From Epiperipatus broadwayi (lineage: Eukaryota > Onychophora > Udeonychophora > Euonychophora > Peripatidae): DNA of 64,000 bases. Shown here in pieces: positions 46,224 through 57,989 of this stretch. The notes below the pieces were generated by a model that was given only the letters and a program-made list of their open reading frames with translations, was not told the origin of the DNA and ran no database searches. The position numbers were made by a program, and so were the translations under genes. Within the stretch, counting starts at the first letter, position 1; every line of letters starts with the position of its first letter. The DNA lies in contig JAQFVV010006272.1 in assembly GCA_028023455.1 (NCBI GenBank), positions 229,501 through 293,500 of the forward strand, given 5' to 3'.

Positions 46224-48250
46224 TCAGAGAGTACATTCTATAAAAATGATCCCCTTAACAATATATTTTAGATATGACTGTTTAACATCACATTCGATGT
46301 CTTCATCTGTTGAATCTCTAAGAATATTGATCTCAAGATAAACTTCACCTTCATTCTGCCACCACTTTCTCTTAGGGGTACAACAAACAATTAGGTCATT
46401 ATTTTTATTAAAGTAAGCCATAGATTTCCCAAGATCTGGATTGGTCTCACCTAAAAGTGAACTTTCAGCAACATCATGTAATACTGTCTGTACTTCTTTG
46501 CTAATTTCTCTGTCAACTAGTTTCCTTTGTTCTCTGCCCTCTGAAATCTTTCTCTTCTCTTCTATTTTTTTTTACTTTGTCAATAAGTTCAGTGCTCCCA
46601 AAGTCAGAGAGCCGATATCTTGATATTACTTTTAGTTCTTGTTGATCCAAAGAACAATGTTGCTGTTTACTTTGTTGGGGAAAATTTTGCCCTCAGTTTA
46701 TTTGGGGCCTTTATTCAGTTCTTTTGCCTTCCTCTTCATATATTGAGGCAGTTGAGTATCTCTTCCATAAAGGAAGACACTGAGCTGAATGATTCATTAA
46801 GTGCGCTCATTGAATGAGTAGAAGATAGAAAAGGGTTAGACATGAGCTGATTGAGGGTAGAGAGTATTCTTCACTGCTTCAGACCCCACAAGATCAGAGT
46901 TAGTAAGGTATGTATCTGTGGCCAACATCACTGAGACAGTGTTTCAGTAATGCATTCTGTTTTTGATCTTTTTACAATTGTGACAAATTCTGGATGGGCA
47001 GTTCCTCATCAAGTGGCTTCTCTGATGGTAGAAAAAACATTGCAGAGGAATGCCACAGAAGGTGATGATAAAATGGGAAGTCTCCACATAATTGAAAATA
47101 GGAATGTCAGTGGAGTTTGATTTTTTATTCAGGATGAGTTTAAAGGAGGCAGTGTTAGTGTATACTGGAAGATCTGCCCCCTTAATCATTTGGTACCTAA
47201 AATTTGAGACTTTACCATAGGACCTAAGTAATTGCTGCAAATCATTTTTTTATAATTTAAAGTAGCAGTTCTTGATTATACCTGATCATATTGTTAATGT
47301 TACAGATGATTTTCCCATCAAGGTATTTGAAAATTTTCTGGAAGGAATTTTTCCGAGTAAAGTTGTTAAATTCTATTATTACATAATGATTATTAGGATG
47401 TTGTACAATTTTGTGAATCAGGCTCCATAATTTGTTTTGGTAAGTTCATTATAAAGTTCATTGATCAGGAATTTATATAAATCACATGACATGTTGGTAA
47501 CAGCTAAGATCACAGTGTTTTCACTGTAGAAATTAAGAAAGGATTTATGTAATTGGGGGGGGGGGTTTATTAAATTTATTTGTTATCAAATTAAGATCCT
47601 TTTGTTCCAAATTTAAATTAAAAAGATTGGGGTTGTTGGAATTGCCAGCAAAATTTTCTTCCACCTCTTCATCAGTTAAGTTGTAGATGTCTTTGTGGTT
47701 TTTTGAAGCTTCCCATGTTGTAGCATTAGGCTCACTAAGGCCTACATGTGTAATGTTAGCATAAGAAGCTTGTTATTAATTAGTATATCAAGTTTATTTT
47801 TGGAAGAGGAAGCATTTAAATTGGAAGATACTATTTAGTTTTCCCATTTTTATCAAAATTACTGTTAGAATTATTTAATATAGTAGACTTATGAGGAGAA
47901 CTAAAAGAAAATTTACCTTTGCTATTTCCCAAACTTGGGAAATCCAGATTTCCAATGTTCTCTCTAGAGGCTTTATTCTTGTTCTTATTGGCTTGAAATT
48001 TAGATTGGTGGCCCATTGGAGTGTGCTTTTGAAAATGGGTCATTTTCTCTTTGACTTTATCATCTCTGTATGGTCTGGTTGGTTGTAGGGAATTAGGTGC
48101 TGAGTTATCTTGAATTTCAAAAGATGGCTTTTTTTCTTAACTTGTTTCATTGATGAATCTTTGAAACTGTTGTAAGTCTCTTTAATATTGAATAACTTAT
48201 CCATCCTTGGCTGAGTAGTAAAGTAAAGGGTTAGACTTTTATATGAAAAA
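46224..48250 (-). pseudogene. Zinc-knuckle ORF1 (gag-like) relic of a non-LTR retrotransposon
   Basis: The minus-strand fragments run in order. An Asn/Lys/Ser-rich N-terminal part (47,831-48,043) contains LDFPSLGNSK. A middle part (46,944-47,240) has YQMIKGADLPVYTN, IFNYVETSHFIITFCGIPLQ, and a CCHC-type knuckle CFFYHQRSHLMRNCPSRICHNC. An end fragment lies at 46,224-46,421. Such ORF1 proteins bind element RNA upstream of an endonuclease/RT ORF. The frame is broken several times. The matching ORF2 is not visible downstream (below 46,200). Confidence 0.55.
47557..47566. repeat. Poly-G run
   Basis: Ten consecutive G in the ORF1 relic; could be a true run or a consensus error. Confidence 0.5.
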
Positions 48251-49015
48251 GATTTTCATTTGAAAAATTTAGGAAAACTACAAGAAATACTAAAATTTTA
48301 TAGAACCTGAAATTCAATAAAGTTAACTAGATGCATCCTTTAAAGACAATACAATAAGAGTTTGTGAAAATAAACATATAGCTGATCAATTTACTAAAGT
48401 ACATTTAATTTAACCCTGCAGGCATATTAAGATGTTGAGATTTTACTAATTGAGATACTACAATGCCCAAGAGTTTGAACTAATATGCTCATTCTTAAAG
48501 CCACTAACAACCAGTGATGAATATGTGTTGATTACCTACTGTCAGAATATGAATCCAATAGAATTGTATTTTTTTAATCAATAAAACAATTTAAATCAGA
48601 AGACATAAAAATTATAACCTAGAACTGCACTAAAGAAGAAAGTAAAAATTCTTTAAAAAAAATTAATTGGATTTAAATTTAAAAGACAATTATTTTAAAA
48701 AAACTATTTGAGAGAAAAAGAGAGAGTATGGTCATATTATAATCTAAGGTACAAAGAAGTCATGTTAAGAGATTTATAGATATATATTTTTAGAAGTTTA
48801 TTAATTGGATAGTTTTAATATTATTAATATAATATTTAAATTATGTTTAATGGCTAATAATTATATCAGATTGTTAGCTTATTCTAGGACATTATATTAT
48901 CTGATATTATCGGGATCGTTAAATCATTTGTTGATATTTTATTAACTATAATTCATATTTAATATTTTGTTTATTATGTATATTTATTCTCAATTAACAT
49001 AATAATTACATTCAA
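48251..49015. other. AT-rich spacer, no gene seen
   Basis: No supported feature. Confidence 0.55.
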
Positions 49016-49024
49016 TATTTTGTT

Positions 49025-49270
49025 TTTTAAGACAATAAAGCCATTTATTCGAGGTTTGAATAGGTTTATAAATATTGATAACAATCAACCCATAAGCTAT
49101 TAACAATCTCAACCTGTAGTCAAGGCAGCCTTCTTTAACAATAAAAATGGTACAACATTTATCTAGGGTCTGATATATTTATATAGACACTAAAGATTGC
49201 CACTTGACCAAGAAGTGTAAGATTGATAATGCAAAGAAGTTTAAACAAACCTCATTAATCAAGCAAATAT
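49025..49270 (-). repeat. Third unit of the ~250-bp repeat (inverted)
   Basis: On the minus strand it shows GGTTTGTTTAAACTTCTTTG, TTAGTGTCTATATAAATATA and TTATTGTTAAAGAAGG-TGCCTTGAC, matching the two units at 26.4-26.96 kb in order. A second AAGACAATAAAGYCA end occurs at 49,387, hinting at another partial unit to 49,440. Confidence 0.6.
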
Positions 49271-49277
49271 AACCTGT

Positions 49278-49362
49278 TTTGAAAACAGACTAATTAATAG
49301 TCAATTATAACTTCCAGATTCTGTAAGCAGACTAATAAATAGTCATTTATAACTTCCAAAAT
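49278..49362. repeat. Two ~45-bp tandem units
   Basis: CAGACTAATTAATAGTCAATTATAACTTCC and CAGACTAATAAATAGTCATTTATAACTTCC are consecutive. Each holds a small ACTAAT-TAGT palindrome. Confidence 0.65.
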
Positions 49363-49440
49363 TCCATATAAAGTATATATTTACTAAGACAATAAAGTCA
49401 GTTACCCAAGGCTTTAATACATATACAAATATAGATGATA

Positions 49441-50215
49441 ATTTGCTACTTGTAAATAGTGTTTGAGAGTTACATCCGTTTATTTTTGTGTGTGTAATTT
49501 CTTAACAAATATAAATTATTGATATTTATATGTACCATGTCTCTTTAATCTCATTTAATCATAAATAATAATTTGTCCTAACTTTGGAAAACTAAGTTCA
49601 CAATCTGATCTGTAGCTGTCATGATGACAGAAAATTATGATGATGAATGGACAATATTTCATTCAAAATATTCTCTCCATAAGAATGTGATCTTCATATT
49701 TTTATTAATGAATTTACACATGCATGTGTGTAATGTATGATTGAATATCAATAAAATTAGGTAGAAGTAAAAATATACATTTTGTATTAGAAAGTGATAA
49801 ATAGATTGCCCCATATAAGTATGGAAACACTATCCCAACTTATGAGTGTCAATTCATTTTAACTTGATTTTCTGTGAGGCCCAATTTAAAGAAGCAATCT
49901 TTGAAAGGAGAATAAAATACCAGCTTTAAAAAATGTAGTAGTAATGTAAATATATTTAAAATATTATATCTGCATAATGTAAATATGAAATACTGTTATG
50001 CAGTTGTATTTGAAAAGAGTTCAAACTCAGTAGGACAAACATTCCAGTAAGTTTGGGTACTGGACATGGTTGCATGGAGGTGGTAAAAGTGAATATATAT
50101 TTAATGAATAGATAACTATATTATAAATAAGATATATATTAGGAATAATAATAATTTTAATATTAATTAAAGAACTACAGCATTGAAACAATTATAAGTC
50201 ATTTATAACTAGATG
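49441..50215. other. AT-rich spacer, no gene seen
   Basis: No supported feature. Confidence 0.5.
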
Positions 50216-50219
50216 TGCA

Positions 50220-51010
50220 TTAAAAAATGGAATGAGATATATCAACCTGAAATGCAATCCATGATGGAAATGATAGGTCAGCTGTTACAAAAAGGATTCA
50301 ATGAGTTGCAACAAAAAAACGGAAGGAAAGTTTAATGAACACTAGCATATGTTAAAAGAGATGCAACAATAGGGTGATTAAAAGTTTAGTAGCAAAAGGT
50401 TTAATAGCATGCAATGTGATTGTAAAGATATATTTAATAAAACACCATAGATGACAAAACAAATGTGTGAGGAGATGAGAGCAGAAAATACAAACAGAAG
50501 GCAAGTAATTGTATAGAAGAATATATGCATTAATAAAGAATAAAGAATTAGAACGATGGACAACTAGTATGGAGAGTAAAAAAAGTTTAAATAGAAATAG
50601 AAGTAAACAGAATATTGAATCTGAGTTAATTTATGATAATAGCAAAAAAGTAGTTTACTGTTTGCTCAGCAGAAACTTTAGCAACAAGAGAATATACACA
50701 TAAATGGAAAAAATGTTGGTGGTTTATTCTGCAAGATTCTGCAAATTATGTAAAGAAGACATAGAAAATATTAGGCATCTGTTAATTGAATGTAAAGGCC
50801 TGTAAGCAGAAAGGGTACAAATAATGAAGTTATGGAAGAATAAATATAAACAATGTGATTATAAAGAAAGTGGGTTCTTGGTTTTTATGCTGAGTTTGGG
50901 AAAAATAAACGGGATTTGGATGCAAAGGCTATGGAATTGACAAAGCTTATATAATGAAAATGGGGTGGAACAGGATAGAGAAGAATATAGAAAATACTTA
51001 GGTTGAGAAA
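50220..51010 (+). pseudogene. LINE ORF2 C-terminal relic
   Basis: The plus-strand frame at 50,509-50,703 and the continuation past its stop give KFCKLCKEDIENIRHLLIEC followed by KGL-AERVQIMKLWK (50,735-50,850). The C-x2-C...H-x4-C zinc site with RHLLIEC is the standard C-terminal end of Jockey/I/R1-type LINEs. The RT part is not visible, in line with 5' truncation. Reading decays before 51,010. Confidence 0.6.
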
Positions 51011-51223
51011 TGAAAAGGAAAGGTAAAGTGGCTAACATATTTCTCTGGGCATAGTGGCCGAGAGATTCCTGACTCTGAAAAAGGAGAAGTCACAATGCAT
51101 CATATAGCATCACATACATTAAAATAACAATTACCCTTTAATATATACTTTAACAAAGCATGATTGTTCTGTCTCAAATTTTGTGCATAATAGTTGCTCA
51201 GTGGAGTGTGGATAACATGATTA

Positions 51224-51227
<4 letters not shown>

Positions 51228-51317
<90 letters not shown>
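51228..51317. repeat. (TA)n microsatellite, longest in the window
   Basis: About 45 uninterrupted TA units; the minus-strand open frame across it is repeat translation. Confidence 0.95.
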
Positions 51318-51321
<4 letters not shown>

Positions 51322-51399
51322 GACTGAAATGTTTCTAATGCTAATAAAAAGAAAGAAAATATTTTTTCTATTTATTTTGCTTTTACTAAGCATGCATTT

Positions 51400-53400
51400 G
51401 ATGTGGAACAACAGATTTGTAACATTGGGTCTTCTACAATATTTATTAATGGAATTTCAAATTATGTAAATTGGATATTTAAATATTCCACTTTCTTGAC
51501 AGTTATATGCTATTTTTTTCTTGTTAATAATGTGGTTGTTATTAATGATAAACCTCACATTTTTAATTTCCTTTTTCAGCAATCATGCTCTAATGCAACC
51601 AAATTGACATTCTTTGAGTCAAAGGCAAGGCTAGATTTTTATTTGCACTCACAAAAAAAAAACAATTTGTATTCAGGATTATTTTTGAATGCTTGTAAAC
51701 ATATTTATGTTGAGAGATTCTAGTGGAAATATTTGTTCTTGATTCCCCATAACATGCTGCAGGACAAAATGTGTTGCTGCATTAACCATTATAAATAATC
51801 TGCAATGTTTCATGCAGCAGTAATTTGTCTTTTGTATTATTTAATAACCTATTAAGATTAGAGGATTCAGAAAATTATATTTAATGTTGAGATACAGATC
51901 TTTTTTATTTTGTGTAATAGGTTTTGGATTGTATGGCATGCTTATCCATGGTTTACTTTTCTTCTGAAATTGGACTAGTTGTTTTATTTTATTTTATTAA
52001 ATTTTTTAATTATGTTTATAGCCTATTTTACATAGTTCATTTATGTATGCATCTGCATTTGCTTTTTTGTCAACTTCATAATTGCAAGGCTTAACATTGT
52101 TTTAAGAAGCCTTTGATTCTGGATAGTTTATGGGTCACAAGAGACAGGTTTTGAGGGAAATTAGGGCTTTAATTTTAAGTGGTTTTATGATCATTTTATA
52201 ATCTAAGTGATTGTTACTTCTTTGGATTAATAATCTAAAAATTTTAAGTCTTGACAGTTGTTTTCTTGTTTGATCATCCAGGGGTGCATATTAACATATT
52301 ATCCATATAACATTTGTATATAATATTGAGGTCTTCTTTTCTGTAAAGTTAGGAATAAAGATTTCTTTGGAATTGGAGAGTATTAGACCATATATGATGC
52401 TGCTTATAGATAAAACCATAGGCCATAACTTTTCTGTATTCTAAAATTTATTGCAGTGATGTCTTTGTCAATTTAATTAAGCATATCTATTACAAAATCC
52501 AGATCTATAGTCTGCCTTTGCAAGACTGAATCATCTAATTTGGTGATGTCTGAAGACACTAATCTATAGTTTTCTTTAATCTGTGCTGATTTGACGGACT
52601 GTCCCATTTCAAAGGAAGATTTTATTATAATTTTTTTCAAAAGCTAGGTTTACTGATAACAACTTGGCTATAGTTTTTTGTGATCATTAACCATAGTTTC
52701 TTTATTGAATTTAAAGTTTTCTAATGTATGAGGAGGAATTTCAGCTGATGGATACTATTTTAAGTATTCTATTTTATTGTATGCCTAATTGCGGTATTTT
52801 CTCAATATGGTCATTATAAATTTATCCTTCATGGTTTTAATATTCTATGTTTTGACATACTTAAAGTTTAATTTTTTAATTTAAATTGTTGCTTTTTATA
52901 TGTATTTATCAGCTTTAATCAGCATAAATTGGTTGCCTTTATTTTCATTTAAACATCGTATATTGTTTTCTTATATATATATTATTTGCAATTTCTTATG
53001 TTTTTATTCTACATTTATTTTTAGGGTTATCTAACATAGAATGTAAGATTCAGATTTACCTAATAAAGTTTTCTCAATTTGGCATATTTTCATATTTGGA
53101 TTTGAAGTCCCTTATTATTTCTAAATGTGGATTTTTCCATGTGCCCCCTAAAAATTTTGGACTATATTGCAATATTGGTCTTATTTTTGTCAAAACATGA
53201 TTGTTTGACAGGTTAATAATGTATTCATTTTAACCTCCTTTTGCATTCTCAAATTATGTATTTTATCAACTATGTTTTGGGGTAAAAAATAACTTTTTTA
53301 TATTGTTATATCAAGTTATTAGGATATATAAGGTAGCAGTTAGGGAATAGTTTGTATTTTAAACATTATTCAAGGAATATCAGCCTTTCTTGCAGTTTTG
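51400..53400 (-). pseudogene. Penelope-like element relic: RT + GIY-YIG
   Basis: The minus strand carries an ENYRLVSSDITKLDDSVLQ segment near 52,590-52,530, equal in place to the SFDVTSLFT block. A GL-MGS-like block follows near 52,420. YKCYMDNMLICTPG near 52,320-52,280 is a decayed Y-YVDD-LIC catalytic motif (Val to Met, second Asp to Asn). Near 51,720-51,440 is a C-terminal segment with DSKNV..VALEHDCWKRKLK-like residues, the end of a GIY-YIG nuclease. Catalytic residues are lost and stops are frequent. The upstream limit is approximate. The plus-strand open frame 51,403-51,723 is its shadow. Confidence 0.6.
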
Positions 53401-56400
53401 ATGTTGTGACAACAATGTTTGGGCTAGTTTTGTAATGTTATATGAATTTCTATTTTATTTATAATTACTAATATAGTGATAGGCAGTATTTCATATATAC
53501 GTATAACATTATGTATAACATTATATTTTACATAAGAATTATTACAAAAAGAATATTTCATCCTATTTTAAGGTAAAACCTTATATAATATAAAGAGTAT
53601 CCAGCACTCTTTGGGTTTTTTCTCATCCAGTGAAATTTAGTTTTTCCATTAGCCAAGCGTTAAAAAAGCTTGGAGGAAGTTTAAATATTTCTCTAAATTG
53701 AGCCTGGATTTTCATTGCAAGCAAGCAGGTAACTACTAAGACAATAATTGTATGTTAACCTGTCTTTAATAACCGTTAAAAATTAGTAGATAGCTTCTGA
53801 TCTGATATTAATCTCCAATTATTGCACTTGTCATCAACATTTATATAAATATTGTACATAATTATATAAATAAATTTAATATTATTATTAATAGTTAGAG
53901 TTCATAGGCAACAATAGTATTGCAAATAACATAAATAAGCAGTATATAAATATTGATATCAGATATTTTTCACCCAAAATTTAAGGTTTTGAATAAAATT
54001 TATTCTTATTTGTATTTTAAATTCTTTTTTCTTTTTACTTTTTGTGCATGAACTAGTCTTCACATTAAATTTTCTTTTATTTTAATTTTTTTTTGAAAAA
54101 AGAAATATTATAAAAAAGTAATTACTTTGCTAAGAAATCAAGCATTAGTAGAAAAGGTAAAGGAAAGAAATATAATTCTTTTTTAATCAAAAAGTTTTAT
54201 ATTTAATTTTTTTAAAAAATAAAAAAAAGTATCATTATTTAAATGTTTTATTTAATTTTTAAACATTGTTATATCTTTATATTATACTATTAATAGACAA
54301 TTTTGTATTTAATCTTAGATGTACTGACGGACTGAACGTCTAGTATTGCGATAAATTTGAAACAGATTTTATTATTTAAATCAACCGCAGGAAATTTTGT
54401 CGCAAACAGATTTGCTTTTGAAATAATGAAATTTGTACAAGTCAAATATATAACAATATATATAATATCTCTTTCCTAATTTATTATGTACTTAATTGAT
54501 GAAATTGTATAATGTTCTAGTACTGAAATGAAAGTTTAAGCTATATAGTTTTCTTTTTTATTATTTTAGTAAGGGTTTTTTAATTTAGTTACTCTGCAGT
54601 TCACAATTTCACTACTTGGATATAGTGATAGAAAAAAAAGATTATGTTTACTTAAAAATATTCTATTACCTAAGACAACTTATATTAAATCAAGATTTTA
54701 ATTATTATATAAATATGTTCTTTTCTATTAACAAAAAAAAAAATCTACACTTAATATTATAAAATTAGCATATGTAAAATTCTCCCTACAAATCCAACTA
54801 CCAAAAATATGAGATACTTTTACGAGCAACACACTCTGCTCTTACTGAGAAACAACTACTGGAAGCCTAAATAATTAATGAATTCTAAGTACAATACTTC
54901 TATGATATCCAGATCCACAGATGTAGGTTATTCCTTTAAAAATCAATGATAATTTAGATTTCAATGCTGAAAAGCAGTGCACTTATTTATCTGGAAAGGA
55001 CCTATTATTCATTTGAAAATATGAATATTATAAAACTACACTATTTGGTGTATTGGTTATTTTAAAATACATTAAATAACTATAGGCTAGATAAGGAGAG
55101 CATGTAAGTAAGCATATGAGAATTGCATGTAATAAAAGAGGCTTTTCTGAGTAATTATAGAACATCCATTATTATTTAGTAATCGTCTTTGTAATGCAAT
55201 TTAGTAATAGCATCAGTCTATTACAAGAAGTATTGTATCTCTAGTTTTATTTATTTATTATTCATTTTAGTTGATTAATTATTATTCTCTGGAGCTAGGA
55301 ATCTTTGATAAACCAGTCTCTATTGCGTACAGATTTTTCATCTTTATTAAAATACTCTAATTTTATCTTTGAAACCAGAATAGACAAATTTGCTTTACTA
55401 TTAATTAGACTATAAGAATTAAATCTTCTACAAGCTACTTATTAACTTTCTTTTTAATGGGCATTAGTTAGTCATTAATATAATCTCATATTGAATTCCA
55501 GAAGCCACAATGTCAGCAATAAGTAATAATAGTAGTACAACTGCAGCATGACTTTTTACTTGTTTCTAAATAACTGGCTTTCTCTTGACAATAATTACAC
55601 AAGTATGTATATTTTACTACTTACTAACTGCTTATGTTTCTAATTAAATATATAATATTGTCTGGTCTGTAAATGTAATAACCTAAGTAAAATGTCTCTC
55701 ATTAAGGCAATTCAATATCTAAAATCTAAATTATATTTAAATAGTTAAAAATATACTTTGACATTGTTTTTATTTAAAATAGTTAAAAATTCAAATTTGG
55801 ATGCAAGAATTTTAGAGAGTCGTTAATAGCTATCTATTGGGAAGAGTTTATAATTTTTATTTTTTGTTTAAACACAATTAAGATTAGATGGAAACTTATT
55901 TAATGTCCAATTCAGTCCATAAACTCAGTTCGCTATTTCTTGGTCCCCTAACAATAGCTGGAATATCTAAAAACATTTATATTTTATTTTTATATGAGTG
56001 GGTTAGTTATACATCACATTATTTTTACTACCCTAAGAGATTTTAGATTATTATTTCAGTATTTAGAACTAAATTTTAATAAACTTTTGTCATTATAAGA
56101 ATTAATGTTCTTATCTTTGGTATTAATTAATGTATATATAATATATTGATAATCTTATCAAATAGGTTTCTCCTTTTTTACATCTATAAACTGTAACTGC
56201 AAAGATGATGATGATGGGAGAAGCTTTGTTATGCTCTGTAGATTTGGAAGCCAAATTGTAATTGTATCTATATAGGAATAAGAGAAAATGGATTAGTTGA
56301 TTTTTTAGTGATATTATGTACAAAAATTCCCTTATTCAAAAATGCCTTGTAAGTTTTGTACACCTAGATTATATTTATACAAGAAGTGGCTTTTAAATTA

Positions 56401-57105
56401 AATAACAGCTTAATGGAGAAAAATAAATTTTATCAGTTATGTTTAAAACTGTAATGGTAATTAATAGGGAAATATTTTACCCTTTAATCTGGTATCCCAC
56501 AACTAGATAAACTATGTTCTAATAATAATTAAAATAATATGTCTAATTTTTATTATTTCTGTATACTTTAATTGCTTACTTTCATGGTGTATCATTAAAA
56601 TTCACTGAAGTTTGATCACTTGTTAAATATAAAATAAAAACAAGGGTAATATTTTATTGAATTTAAACTATATTTACAAACCAACTAAATATAAATAAAT
56701 GTATTTAGTATCTTATTTCGTTAATATTAGATACTATAACTCTTTATTGAAGTTTGTAAAGTATTTAGTAGTATTTCAATATTCTCAAGATAAAATAATT
56801 ATATTATTGAAATCAAGTATTGCACTATGACCCTCACATATAGATAAATGATGTAATTCCAAAATAATAAAATTACCCAGTCATTTTAAACAAAACAATT
56901 GGTTCATCTTCTATTTACAATATATATTTTATCTTTTCTTTGGAATGGCAACAATAACATAAAGTAACAAAGTAAAAACATCTATTCCATTTCTTAGGTT
57001 TCTCAACTGATTTCTATGAAACCCATGTTGAGTGACAATTGATAATGATACATTTGTTTACATTGCAATTTTGTTCGAATGAAAACCATTTATGTCTTAA
57101 AACTA
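53401..57105. other. AT-rich stretch without recognisable genes
   Basis: May include the 5' part of the preceding PLE up to about 53,700. The open frame 56,123-56,323 has no motif. (GATGATGATG) run near 56,206. Confidence 0.5.
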
Positions 57106-57113
57106 AATAAATA

Positions 57114-57190
<77 letters not shown>

Positions 57191-57192
57191 TC
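57114..57192 (-). repeat. (TTA)n / (TTTA)n array, LINE 3' tail
   Basis: On the minus strand (TAAA)n passes into (TAA)n directly after the LINE 3' UTR. Tails of TAA repeats are the mark of I-type and related LINEs, so the array is likely an expanded tail rather than an independent microsatellite. Confidence 0.65.
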
Positions 57193-57650
57193 AAAAATTA
57201 TTAATCAAACAATACATATAAGAAAGATAAATACTCCAAACAAGATAAACTTGTATTAGGAGTCTTTCCTAAATTATTAATTACAAACCAAAAATTAAAA
57301 CACCAACAAAAAATAATCATAATAATAAAATACATTACTATACCATAAATACTAAAACAAATAAACCAAAACAAATAATATAAGAATAAATACAGCCAAA
57401 GAAATATACATATTCAATAAAATATATACATATTAATTAATCAATATATTACACATGAGACAATAACCAAAATTTTAAATATTTTTTAAAAATATAAAAA
57501 GATAAATTATCAACATCTATTGGACAGTCAATAACAAAAGAATTAAAGAGCCTGAGTCCATTATAACTAAATTGCCTACGACTGCTTTCTAAAGAAAAAT
57601 CTGGAACCAGCAGTTGAAATTTGTTAGCCAAGCGGGTACCCATAATTGAT
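57193..57650 (-). pseudogene. LINE ORF2 3' end and UTR (5'-truncated)
   Basis: The minus-strand open frame 57,449-57,643 gives TRLANKFQLLVPDFSLESSR then QFSYNGLRLFNSF and FYIFKKYLK. This is the widespread C-terminal block (R---L-VP---- --SF---GP-LWNSLP------FK--LK) of Jockey/CR1-type RT proteins. It ends with a stop, a ~250-base AT-rich UTR and the TAA tail. The 64 codons are intact. Confidence 0.65.
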
Positions 57651-57809
57651 ACTTTACGACACAGTAAAAAACGATGACAATATATACATCAATGACAATT
57701 CTAAACTTATATAGTTTAGAAACAGATAACACACCACAATTGACATATATATCTCACACAGAGGTCAATCTAGGTCTACTAAAAATATGCATTGTATAAT
57801 TTTGCAAAG

Positions 57810-57810
<1 letters not shown>

Positions 57811-57863
<53 letters not shown>

Positions 57864-57907
57864 GTAGTAGTAGTAGTAGTAATAATAATAATAATTATAA
57901 TAATAAC

Positions 57908-57942
<35 letters not shown>

Positions 57943-57985
57943 TGATGATGATGATAATGATGATGATGATGATGATGATGATGCC
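57811..57985. repeat. Compound (AAT)n-(AGT)n-(AAT)n-(GAT)n microsatellite
   Basis: Blocks of related trinucleotides that differ by one base and follow each other in sequence; translated they give poly-Ile, Val and Met runs that are not proteins. Confidence 0.9.
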
Positions 57986-57989
57986 ATCA

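Noticed and set aside
51226-51411. Tyr/Ile repeat protein frames over (TA)n, and similar at 1,935-2,129 and 5,930-6,175
   Set aside because: Direct translation of dinucleotide repeats.
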